This document shows positions 36,580 through 44,041 of a stretch of DNA of 64,000 nucleotides, piece after piece. The position numbers were made by a program, and so were the translations under genes. The notes under the pieces were generated by a model. That model searched no databases, was not told where the DNA came from, and worked only from the letters and a program-made list of their open reading frames with translations. Origin of the DNA: CAVZZV01 sp963779845 (lineage in GTDB: Bacteria > Bacteroidota > Bacteroidia > Bacteroidales > GCA-2748055). The stretch lies in NCBI GenBank assembly GCA_963779845.1, contig CAVZZV010000005.1, positions 496,001-560,000 of the forward strand, written 5' to 3'. How positions within the stretch are numbered: position 1 is the stretch's first letter; each line of letters starts with the position of its first letter.

Positions 36580-37147
36580 TGTAACCAGTTATTTATCATT
36601 TGTTTGCCATATCGGGTAAGAACCGATTCCGGATGGAATTGCACCCCCCGAAGATCATACTTTTCATGCTTCAAAGCCATAATCCTGTTTTCATCGTCCC
36701 GCGCGGTAATCTTTAAATCGCCGGGCAAACCTTCTTCATTGACAACCCAAGAGTGGTATCGGCCGGCGGGGAAGGATGATGGAATCCCTTTAAACAGACT
36801 TTCATTTTCATCAGTCACCTCCATGGTTGTTGCCACTCCATGATATACCTGAGGAAGGTTCAACAGGGAACCACCAAAAGCTTCCGCTATTGCCTGACAT
36901 CCGAGGCAAATTCCCAAAATACTTTTGGTGGGGCCCATTTCCGGATCAGGTCCAGACAAATCCCCGATTCTGAGGGGAGTCCGGGGCCGGGAGAAATCAG
37001 AATTTTATCGTATTTACCAATTTCCCCGACAGATATTTCATCGTTCCGGTAAACGTCCACCGGAAGGCCCGACAATTCCTTCAGATAATGCACCAGGTTA
37101 TAGGTGAAAGAATCGTAATTATCAAGGACCATTATTTTCGTATTCAT
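36576..37147 (-). pseudogene. trpG: Anthranilate synthase glutaminase subunit, one frameshift
   Basis: The first frame starts at 37147 (MVLDNYDSFTYNLVHYLKEL) and reads KILISPGPGLPSESGICLDLIRKW; the second frame continues TKSILGICLGCQAIAEAFGG and ends in VQFHPESVLTRYGKQMINNW. Restoring one C to the C4 run at 36930-36933 gives WAPTKSILGICLG and a normal 190-residue protein. The class I glutaminase triad is then complete: Cys in GICLGCQ, His and Glu in HPES. The residue after LG is Cys where most TrpG proteins have His. It supplies ammonia to TrpE. Since the rest of the operon is intact, a homopolymer miscount is the simplest reading. Confidence 0.9.
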
Positions 37148-37294
37148 GAGGCTTATTTTAAAACATTATTGATCTCAAACTATCTATTGACAAAATCTTT
37201 TTCACAAATCTCCTTAAAAAATATTTTGTAATAGGGAACATTCTTGATAGCCCGAGTGCTCCCCTCTACCATCTCCTTTGTATGTCTTATCCTG

Positions 37295-37318
37295 AGAGAT
37301 GCGATAAATCGCGTCTCT
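37295..37318. repeat. Palindrome AGAGATGCGAT-AA-ATCGCGTCTCT
   Basis: An 11-bp stem with one G-T wobble and a 2-nt loop, in the 193-bp gap between trpE and trpG. The core GCGATAAATCGC with GTCTCT flanks resembles small interspersed palindromes of bacterial genomes. A possible half copy (CATCGCATCTCTGCA) is near 16927. There is no T run directly after it on the - strand. Confidence 0.75.
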
Positions 37319-37340
37319 GTAACCATTTACCTTTTATCTT

Positions 37341-38762
37341 TTAAATTTCTTCTCCAATTATAATGGCTTTTTTTAAAGCCCCCAATTTATTACCCACTTC
37401 ATCCAGTTCCTTTTGCTCATTAGATGCAGCCACTATGCCGGCACCAGCCTGATAAAACAAGGTATTGTTTTTACTGAGAAACGACCGGATCATGATCGCA
37501 TGATTTATATCCCCGTTGAATCCTAGATATCCCAGGGCTCCTCCATAAAATCCACGGTTACGGCCTTCATATTGATCTATCAGTTCCATAGCTCTAAATT
37601 TAGGTGCCCCCGTCAGGGTTCCCGCGGGAAAGGAATCGCCGAAAATTTTTACCGGGTTGAAACCTTCCCTGAGCTCACCGGTAACCTCAGATACAAGATG
37701 AATGACATGGGAATAAAACTGGACTTCACGGAAGGTCTTTACAGAAACATGATCAGAGTTACGGCTCAGATCATTACGTGCCAGATCCACCAGCATAACA
37801 TGTTCTGCGTTTTCTTTCTGGTCATTGGTAAGGTCAATAGCCAGCTGCCGGTCGTGCTCATCATTTCCGGTCCGTTTAAAAGTACCGGCAATGGGATTGA
37901 TCCGGGCTGCTTTATCCTTAAGAACGATCTGCGCTTCCGGTGAAGAGCCAAAAAGTTTATATCCGCCATAATCAAAGAAAAACAGGTATGGTGAAGGGTT
38001 TATACTCCGTAAGGCCCTGTAGACATTGAATTCGTCACCTTTAAACTGCTGACGGAACTGCCTCGATAATACAATCTGAAATACATCGCCTCTGAAACAA
38101 TGCTCCTTCCCTTTCCTGACCATTTGAATATACTCTTCATCCGACAGGTTCGATGATTCATTTTCATAGGGGCTGAAGTTAAATGCCCCTGTAGTACGGT
38201 TAGAAAGTATAGTATTGACCTCCTCCCGCCTGCTATCTTCTCCTTCTATTAGATTTTCAAGCAGATAGAGCTGATTATTAAAGTGGTTTATTGCAATTGT
38301 GAAGTGATACACTGAATAATTCACTTCGGGGATCCTGCAATCTTCACTAATCTTATTCTCAAAGTGAATTGAATCGAAATACTTTACTGCATCATAAGAG
38401 GTATAGCCGAAGAGCCCGTTCGTGTCCATCTCTTTTCCATTAAATGAAGAATCGATAGTGAATGAACGTATATACTCATCAAGAATTTCTGCCAGCGGAT
38501 TCTTTACACTGATCATCAAATCTTTTTCGAAGCCGTCAGAATAGCTGATTTTAACCTGATTGTCTGCAACCCGAATATTTGATAATACATCGAAACAAAT
38601 ATAGGTCATCGAGTTTCTATTCCCGTGATAATCGGAGCTCTCTAACAGAATAGCATTCGGAAACCGGTCCCTTATCCTAAGATAAATGCCCACAGGGGTC
38701 ACTAAATCAGCAATTCCGGGAGGAAACTTATGCAACTCAGGGTATAGATGTGTTTTTTTCAT
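37341..38762 (-). CDS. trpE: Anthranilate synthase component I
   Basis: 473 residues. The allosteric tryptophan site is seen in AILLESSDYHGNRNSMTYIC (the LLES segment). The chorismate-binding domain has QIVLSRQF, NPSPYLFFFDYGGYKLFGSS, INPIAGTFKRTG, the ENAEHVMLVDLARNDL segment with Mg ligands, SFPAGTLTGAPKFRAMELID and YGGALGYLGFNGD. It makes anthranilate from chorismate with TrpG. It is the first structural gene; a leader peptide and attenuator lie directly upstream. Regulation is thus probably double: feedback inhibition by Trp on the enzyme, and attenuation on the mRNA. Confidence 0.98.
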   Translation of the reverse strand: MKKTHLYPELHKFPPGIADLVTPVGIYLRIRDRFPNAILLESSDYHGNRNSMTYICFDVLSNIRVADNQVKISYSDGFEKDLMISVKNPLAEILDEYIRSFTIDSSFNGKEMDTNGLFGYTSYDAVKYFDSIHFENKISEDCRIPEVNYSVYHFTIAINHFNNQLYLLENLIEGEDSRREEVNTILSNRTTGAFNFSPYENESSNLSDEEYIQMVRKGKEHCFRGDVFQIVLSRQFRQQFKGDEFNVYRALRSINPSPYLFFFDYGGYKLFGSSPEAQIVLKDKAARINPIAGTFKRTGNDEHDRQLAIDLTNDQKENAEHVMLVDLARNDLSRNSDHVSVKTFREVQFYSHVIHLVSEVTGELREGFNPVKIFGDSFPAGTLTGAPKFRAMELIDQYEGRNRGFYGGALGYLGFNGDINHAIMIRSFLSKNNTLFYQAGAGIVAASNEQKELDEVGNKLGALKKAIIIGEEI

Positions 38763-38804
38763 ATTTTAATTTTTCAGGGAATATTCATGGGTATTATCTA
38801 AAAC

Positions 38805-38830
38805 AAAAAAACCTGTCGGAATCCGACAGG
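38805..38830 (-). terminator. Attenuator terminator of the trp operon
   Basis: On the - strand CCTGTCGGA (38830-38822), a single T, TCCGACAGG (38820-38812) and seven T residues (38811-38805) form a strong intrinsic terminator 43 bp before trpE. GTCGGA of the first arm (38827-38822) can instead pair with TCCGAC at 38887-38882 within trpL, which would block terminator formation. This is the classical antiterminator geometry. Confidence 0.93.
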
Positions 38831-38865
38831 CCATTACTATTATTTATTAAATACAGCAGGGGCTA

Positions 38866-38928
38866 TCATTCATTCCTGAAGGTCGGAAGGAGTCTGTGCC
38901 ACCACCATATTTTTGAAAAATTCATCAT
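38866..38928 (-). CDS. trpL: trp leader peptide with three consecutive Trp codons
   Basis: A 20-residue open frame starting ATG-ATG at 38928 reads MMNFSKIWWWHRLLPTFRNE and stops at 38866. The three TGG codons are 38907-38899. A ribosome waiting there for charged tRNA-Trp would cover to about 38892, leaving TCCGAC (38887-38882) free to pair with the first arm of the downstream terminator and so allow read-through into trpE. When Trp is plentiful the ribosome runs on over TCCGAC and the terminator forms. The design is the same in principle as the enterobacterial trp leader, with one hairpin fewer visible. Confidence 0.9.
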   Translation of the reverse strand: MMNFSKIWWWHRLLPTFRNE

Positions 38929-38947
38929 ATAACTTTCAATTCGTAGA

Positions 38948-38977
38948 CAAATGTCGGTATTTAATTTGAAATACAAA
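38948..38977 (-). promoter_or_regulatory. Predicted trp operon promoter
   Basis: On the - strand a TTTG element (38977-38974) is followed after 18 bp by GACATTTG (38955-38948), which matches the Bacteroidota -7 box TAnnTTTG except for the first base. Transcription would start about 10-15 nt before the trpL ATG, giving the short leader expected for attenuation. Confidence 0.5.
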
Positions 38978-38994
38978 AATTATAAAGGCAATTT

Positions 38995-39030
38995 TTTGTA
39001 TTTATTCTGCTTCCAGATTTTGTAAATTTG
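38995..39030 (+). promoter_or_regulatory. Predicted promoter for nfo
   Basis: TAAATTTG (39023-39030) is a perfect -7 box; a TTTG (38995-38998) lies 24 bp upstream, slightly more than the usual spacing. The start would be about 155 nt before the endonuclease IV ATG, implying a long 5' leader. The leader has no structure I can name. Confidence 0.4.
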
Positions 39031-39192
39031 TATTGCCGGGTATAAATCAAGCTCATCCAGTTCTCAAGCGGTCTCTGTCAAAAAATTGAAAATCAACTTC
39101 AAAATCACAAGAAAAAACAGATTTTCACTCAAAACAAATCTAAAATTCCGTATTTTACAATCTAAATTTCTAAGATCTAAATTTTAACTCTT

Positions 39193-40041
39193 ATGTCAAA
39201 CAAAAAGTATATTGGCGCCCATGTTAGCGCTTCGGGAGGTGTAGAGAATTCACCTATAAATGCGGCAGCCATTGGAGCTGGTGCATTCGCATTGTTTACC
39301 AGGAATCAACGGCAATGGAATTCCAAACCCCTCACCGACGATAACATCCGGTTGTTCAAATCCAATTGCAGGGAGAAGGGGTTTGAGGCCAAACACATTT
39401 TACCGCATGACAGTTACCTAATCAACCTGGGACATCCCGGCCCCGAGGGACTGAAGAAGTCACGCGATGCGTTTTTTGATGAGATGAAGCGATGTGAACA
39501 GTTGGGTCTCACACTCCTTAACTTTCATCCGGGCAGTCATCTCAGGGAAATTTCCGAAGAGGATTGCCTGAAAATAGTGGCCGAATCTGTCAACCTGGCA
39601 CTCCAACAAACGAAAGGGGTAACGGCTGTGATTGAAAATACTGCAGGACAGGGCAGCAATGTGGGTTACCGCTTTGAGCATCTGGCCCGCATTATCGAGT
39701 TAACAGAAGATAAAAACCGGGTAGGTGTTTGTATCGACACCTGCCATGGTTGGGTAGCTGGCTACGATTTTGTCTCCAGGGAAGGATATGAGCAGACCTG
39801 GGAAACTTTCGATTCCATTGTAGGGTTAAAGTATTTGAAGGGTATTCATTTGAACGATGCAAAAAAAGAGATGGGAAGTAAAGTGGACCGTCATACAAAC
39901 CTGGGTGAGGGTTATCTGGGATTGGATCTATTTTCCCGGATGATGAAAGATGATCGGTTTAACGATCTGCCCATTATTTTGGAAACACCCGACGACAGTA
40001 AATGGGCCGACGAAATAATATGGTTGAAGTCACAACAGTGA
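39193..40041 (+). CDS. nfo: Deoxyribonuclease IV (AP endonuclease)
   Basis: 282 residues, the normal family length. The TIM-barrel zinc enzyme is marked by IGAHVSASGGVENSP, HDSYLINLGHP (His ligands), LLNFHPGSHL, AVIENTAGQGSNVGYRFEHL with the Glu ligand, GVCIDTCHGWVAGYDF (Asp, His), IHLNDAKKEMGSKVDRHTN split as two ligand motifs, and NLGEGYLG, with the last Glu in PIILETPDD. It cuts the backbone 5' to abasic sites in base-excision repair. It is followed by a flavin reductase gene 12 bp downstream and rlmN 1 bp after that, so three genes form one operon. Confidence 0.97.
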   Translation: MSNKKYIGAHVSASGGVENSPINAAAIGAGAFALFTRNQRQWNSKPLTDDNIRLFKSNCREKGFEAKHILPHDSYLINLGHPGPEGLKKSRDAFFDEMKRCEQLGLTLLNFHPGSHLREISEEDCLKIVAESVNLALQQTKGVTAVIENTAGQGSNVGYRFEHLARIIELTEDKNRVGVCIDTCHGWVAGYDFVSREGYEQTWETFDSIVGLKYLKGIHLNDAKKEMGSKVDRHTNLGEGYLGLDLFSRMMKDDRFNDLPIILETPDDSKWADEIIWLKSQQ

Positions 40042-40053
40042 TCATAATAGGCA

Positions 40054-40698
40054 ATGAAGATGATGAAGGAGATAACAAAAGTCGTTAAACTGAAAGATGA
40101 GGTATATCTTCTTTCCTTTAAAAGGGATTTTGAATTTTTGCCCGGCCAGGTCATCAGGTTAAGCAAAAATGGACTATCTCCCAGATTATACAGTATCGCC
40201 AGTGGTAACAAAGAAAGAGAAATCAATATTTTATTTGATGTAAAACACGATGGAGACCTCACTCCCCTTCTCTCCAGGCTTAGAAAAGGAGATGAAATTG
40301 AAGTTAGCTCTCCTATGGGTAGTTTCACTTGCACGCGGGAAGAAAGAGCATACTGGATTGCCGCCGGAACAGGAATTGCCCCCTTTGCTTCCATGTTTTA
40401 TTCCGGATATGAACGCAAAAAAACGCTTATTCACGGGGGAAGTACCAGGGATTCTTTTTATTTTGAAAAGGATTTCTCTCCCCTCCTTGGGGACAACTAT
40501 ATTCCTTGCTGCTCAAGGGAGTGTGGAGAAAAAGTGTACAATGGCCGATTGACAAAATTCCTCAGGGAAAAGGATCTTTTACCAGTTGATCTTAAATACT
40601 ACCTTTGCGGAAGCGCAGAGATGGTTGTGGAGTCCAGGGATATCCTTTTATCCAGAAAAATCCCTTATAAAAATATTTTGTCAGAAATCTATTTTTAA
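40054..40698 (+). CDS. Ferredoxin/flavodoxin-NADP reductase-type oxidoreductase
   Basis: 214 residues. The FAD domain has PGQVIRLS and RLYSIASGN (the RxYS flavin motif), followed by GDLTPLLSRLRKGDEIEVSSPMGSF. The NAD(P) domain has WIAAGTGIAPFASM (dinucleotide-binding), HGGSTRDSFYF and YLCGSAEMVVESRDIL. There is no iron-sulfur domain, so it is a stand-alone FNR-type reductase. It moves electrons between NAD(P)H and ferredoxin or flavodoxin; the direction is not known. It sits between nfo and rlmN with almost no spacing. RlmN needs reduced flavodoxin or ferredoxin for its radical SAM chemistry, so this reductase might feed it; that is inference. Confidence 0.88.
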   Translation: MKMMKEITKVVKLKDEVYLLSFKRDFEFLPGQVIRLSKNGLSPRLYSIASGNKEREINILFDVKHDGDLTPLLSRLRKGDEIEVSSPMGSFTCTREERAYWIAAGTGIAPFASMFYSGYERKKTLIHGGSTRDSFYFEKDFSPLLGDNYIPCCSRECGEKVYNGRLTKFLREKDLLPVDLKYYLCGSAEMVVESRDILLSRKIPYKNILSEIYF

Positions 40699-40699
40699 A

Positions 40700-41743
40700 A
40701 TGGCAGGCAAAGAGAATTTATTTGGCAAAAGCCTTGAAGAATTAACAAATTTGGTGGTTGAGTTAGGTATGCCTTCATATACGGGCAAACAGATTTGTGA
40801 ATGGCTTTATAAAAAGGATATTCATGAGATTGAAGAGATGAGCAACATTTCACGGGCTAATCGGGCCAAACTCTGTGAGCGATATAAATTGGGTCTTACT
40901 GCTCATTTAAGTGTACAGGAATCATTCGATGGGACAAAAAAATACCTCTTTCCGGCTTTAGATAAAAAATTTATTGAGACGGCCTATATTCCCGAAGAAA
41001 ACCGTAGTACCTTATGCGTCTCTTCCCAGGTAGGCTGTAAGATGGGCTGTTTATTCTGCATGACAGGTAAGCAGGGTTTTCAGGGGAATCTTACCGCAGG
41101 AGAAATCGTGAATCAAATCAGAAGCCTCCCCGAAAGGGATAAACTCACCAACATTGTATATATGGGAATGGGTGAGCCTCTTGACAATACAGAAGAGGTT
41201 ATAAAGAGCCTGAAGATCCTTACTTCGGAATGGGGATTTGGGATGAGTCCCGGAAGAATCACAGTTTCCACTATTGGGATCATTCCAGGATTGGAAAGGT
41301 TTTTAAATGAAACCGAAGCACATCTGGCCATTAGTCTCCACACTCCTTTTGATGAGGAACGAAAAAGACTTATGCCTGTTCAAACCGTATATCCAATTTT
41401 AGAAGTTTTAAATTATATCAGAAAATTCAACTGGTACCGTCAACGCAGGATATCCTTCGAATATATTATGTTTAAAGACATAAATGATACGGATGCACAT
41501 ATCAGGGAACTAACAACACTACTTTGGGGAATTCATTGCAGAATTAACCTGATACGCTTCCACCCAATTCCCGATACCCCGTTGGAAAGCACGGGAGATG
41601 AGCGCATCATTGCTTTCAGGGACGAACTTTCGCGGCAGGGAATCATTACCACCATCCGCAGATCACGGGGTCAGGATATTTATGCGGCTTGTGGGTTACT
41701 TTCCACTAAAGAACTTCAAAAACAGGAGAAGAAGGATTTTTGA
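40700..41743 (+). CDS. rlmN: Dual-specificity RNA methyltransferase (23S A2503 / tRNA A37)
   Basis: 347 residues from the ATG at 40700; the upstream in-frame extension overlaps the reductase gene and is rejected. The radical SAM motif is CKMGCLFC (CxxxCxxC). MGMGEPLDN and GRITVSTIGIIPGL bind SAM, and the methyl-carrying Cys is in QDIYAACGLLS near the C-terminus. It methylates C2 of adenosine 2503 in 23S rRNA and probably A37 of some tRNAs by the two-Cys radical mechanism. One base separates it from the upstream stop, so translation is coupled. Confidence 0.97.
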   Translation: MAGKENLFGKSLEELTNLVVELGMPSYTGKQICEWLYKKDIHEIEEMSNISRANRAKLCERYKLGLTAHLSVQESFDGTKKYLFPALDKKFIETAYIPEENRSTLCVSSQVGCKMGCLFCMTGKQGFQGNLTAGEIVNQIRSLPERDKLTNIVYMGMGEPLDNTEEVIKSLKILTSEWGFGMSPGRITVSTIGIIPGLERFLNETEAHLAISLHTPFDEERKRLMPVQTVYPILEVLNYIRKFNWYRQRRISFEYIMFKDINDTDAHIRELTTLLWGIHCRINLIRFHPIPDTPLESTGDERIIAFRDELSRQGIITTIRRSRGQDIYAACGLLSTKELQKQEKKDF

Positions 41744-41812
41744 TCCCATAATTTTTGAGTTTGCCTTCACCCTCTTCACAAATTATCTGACCTTTTATCT
41801 TTCACCTTTCCT

Positions 41813-42718
41813 TCAGCCGTTCCTCTTCTTGTAAATATTCAGCATTACCAGCGAGAATGCAATGATAGCCATTCCTGCATAGGCGATTAAATTTGGTTTT
41901 TCATCAGGCATTAGTATCCATGCCAGGACAGCACCGGTAACAGGAATTAAAAATTTCCAGAAATTCAGGTTTGAAATTTTCACTCCCGGACGCTTCAAAA
42001 GAACAAACCAGATAGAAATGGCAGCTGCCGAAAGGAAGCTCAACCATCCGAGAGAAGCATAGAATTCAATGGGTTTTGGTCCTGACAAATGAAAACCTTC
42101 AATTGGAAGTGATAATAGAAATAGTCCCGCCCCACCAATAATCATGCTAAGGGAACTCAAAACCAATGGGGGCACATTTTTGGCATCTCTCGCAACCAGA
42201 ACATTTCCGAAGCCTGAATTGATATTGGTAAAAACAAGTAAAAGAATCCCAAGGACCGGAATTTCACCGGAGGTCGTAAAACGGTTTCTTCCCAGGCTTA
42301 CCAGAACTATGCCCGAAAACCCGAAAAGGAAAATCAGAAGTTTATTAAAACTCATGCGGTCATCCGACATGAAAAAATGAGCTACCATGGCTACAAAAAT
42401 AGGCCCCGAGCCTACAATTATAGCGGTTAGTGAAGCAGGTACCAAATTAATCCCCATATAAAAAAGAGAGTACTGAATAAAGGTATTCACGAAGGATATA
42501 AGAAGAATTATTTTGAGGTTAGCTTTTATTATCCCGGAAAAACTTTTCAGCGAACCGGCGAAGGGGAGGATCATTAAACCCGAGATAAAGAATCTTATTC
42601 CCGCAAACTGGATCGGGGTGGTGTATGGCAATCCAATTTTAATCCCGACGAAAGCAGAGGACCACAGCAGACAAGCGATGATCGCAAGAAAAGCGGTACT
42701 AAATAGAAATTTTTTCAA
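41813..42718 (-). CDS. EamA/DMT-superfamily transporter
   Basis: 301 residues with ten hydrophobic helices arranged as two EamA repeats: the first begins LWSSAFVGIKIGLPYTTPIQF with the typical AxxxxRF pattern, the second SLSMIIGGAGLFLLSLP. Members export amino acids, metabolites or drugs across the inner membrane by antiport; the substrate cannot be predicted. The gene is convergent with rlmN and divergent from the aldo/keto reductase. A short Lys-rich tail (YKKRNG) ends the protein. Confidence 0.92.
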   Translation of the reverse strand: MKKFLFSTAFLAIIACLLWSSAFVGIKIGLPYTTPIQFAGIRFFISGLMILPFAGSLKSFSGIIKANLKIILLISFVNTFIQYSLFYMGINLVPASLTAIIVGSGPIFVAMVAHFFMSDDRMSFNKLLIFLFGFSGIVLVSLGRNRFTTSGEIPVLGILLLVFTNINSGFGNVLVARDAKNVPPLVLSSLSMIIGGAGLFLLSLPIEGFHLSGPKPIEFYASLGWLSFLSAAAISIWFVLLKRPGVKISNLNFWKFLIPVTGAVLAWILMPDEKPNLIAYAGMAIIAFSLVMLNIYKKRNG

Positions 42719-42780
42719 TTCTATAATTTTTATAAGGGTACAAAATTCGTAAAAAATACGACCATTGAAACAATTCTTTA

Positions 42781-42788
42781 TAACTTTG
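42781..42788 (+). promoter_or_regulatory. -7 box (TAACTTTG) upstream of the aldo/keto reductase
   Basis: TAACTTTG matches TAnnTTTG exactly, 123 bp before the reductase ATG. No properly spaced -33 TTTG is seen. It would give a leader of about 115 nt with no recognised structure. Confidence 0.4.
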
Positions 42789-42910
42789 TTTTATCAGGGA
42801 TGATAAGTACCAAACCTAAACAGAGCAAAAAGTGAAAACAGGCCTGGTGTTTCCTAATTCAGTTACCCTGAAAAGTTCAGGTAAGACCGGTACCATAATA
42901 CAAATCCATC

Positions 42911-43894
42911 ATGAAGACAAGAAACTTAAAGGGGAAATATGAAATTGGTGAAGTAGGATTGGGATGCTGGCAACTGGGAGCAGATTGGGGAGATTCCCCT
43001 GAGAAAGATGCAGCTTTCGCAATTTTGAATGAAGCCATTGAAAATGGGGTCAATTTTTTTGATACCGCCGATGTTTATGGCAATGGCCGAAGTGAAAGAT
43101 ATATTGGCGAATTTATCAAAACTATAAATAAGAAGGTATTCATCGCCACAAAATATGGGAGAAGTGCTGAAGTTTACCCTGATAATTACACTGAGAAAAA
43201 TCTTCGAAGTTCTGTTGAAGGATCTCTTCAAAGGCTTGGAGTAAACTCCCTGGATCTGCTTCAGCTTCATTGTATTCCTTTTGATGTTATCAAAGAAGGT
43301 AAAATTTTTACCTGGCTTCGGAAAATAAAAAACGAAGGTCTTATTAAGGAGTTCGGTGCCAGTGTTGAGACTGTGGAACAGGGCATGACCTGCCTGGAAC
43401 AGGAGGATATTTGTTCCCTTCAGGTCATCTTCAATATTTTCCGGCAGAAGCCACTGGAAAAGCTCTTTCCAGAAGCGAAAAGACAAGGAGTAGGGATTAT
43501 TGTAAGGCTTCCGTTGGCAAGTGGTCTGCTGACAGGAAAATTTTCGAAAGCCACTGAATTTGCTGAAAATGATCATCGCAATTTTAATCGAGATGGAGAA
43601 AGCTTTAATGTGGGCGAGACTTTTGCCGGCCTTTCTTTTGAAAGAGGGCTTGAATTAGTGGATCAAATTGAAAAAAAGTATAAACCAGAAGAGCTTTCAA
43701 TGGTGCAATTGGCATTGAGATGGATTCTCGATCAGGAGGCGGTGACCACCATAATTCCCGGGGCAAGTTCCCCCAAGCAGGCAAAATCAAATGCGAGGGT
43801 TTCTAATCTGGAGCCGTTGTCCACAGATATTCATAAGCGCTTAGGTGAATTTTACCAAAAGGAAGTTCATCATTCAATTCGGGCAGAAATCTGA
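42911..43894 (+). CDS. Aldo/keto reductase
   Basis: 327 residues, TIM-barrel. The catalytic tetrad is visible: Asp and Tyr in FFDTADVYGNGRSE, Lys in FIATKYGRS and His in LLQLHCIP. The NADPH-binding segment is TTIIPGASSPKQAKSNA. It reduces an aldehyde or ketone with NADPH; the best-known relatives act on sugars and sugar-like aldehydes (YhdN/IolS type). Cytosolic, monocistronic. Its neighbour across 147 bp is the convergent beta-galactosidase, and no functional link is visible. Confidence 0.94.
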   Translation: MKTRNLKGKYEIGEVGLGCWQLGADWGDSPEKDAAFAILNEAIENGVNFFDTADVYGNGRSERYIGEFIKTINKKVFIATKYGRSAEVYPDNYTEKNLRSSVEGSLQRLGVNSLDLLQLHCIPFDVIKEGKIFTWLRKIKNEGLIKEFGASVETVEQGMTCLEQEDICSLQVIFNIFRQKPLEKLFPEAKRQGVGIIVRLPLASGLLTGKFSKATEFAENDHRNFNRDGESFNVGETFAGLSFERGLELVDQIEKKYKPEELSMVQLALRWILDQEAVTTIIPGASSPKQAKSNARVSNLEPLSTDIHKRLGEFYQKEVHHSIRAEI

Positions 43895-44041
43895 AGACAT
43901 GGTCAAAAGATATCTTTAGAATACAGGTCCGAAGTGCCTTTTCCAGGGAATCAGCAGAAAGCTTTAATTTAAAAAGACAGATAGCATTGGCGCCCCTTAA
44001 CTTAAAGGTGACCTGTTGCGGCAATGGTCAGGCATGCAGCA

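Noticed and set aside
43803..44024. Minus-strand 73-codon frame between the aldo/keto reductase and the beta-galactosidase
   Set aside because: Mostly antisense to the reductase 3' end; no recognisable motif.
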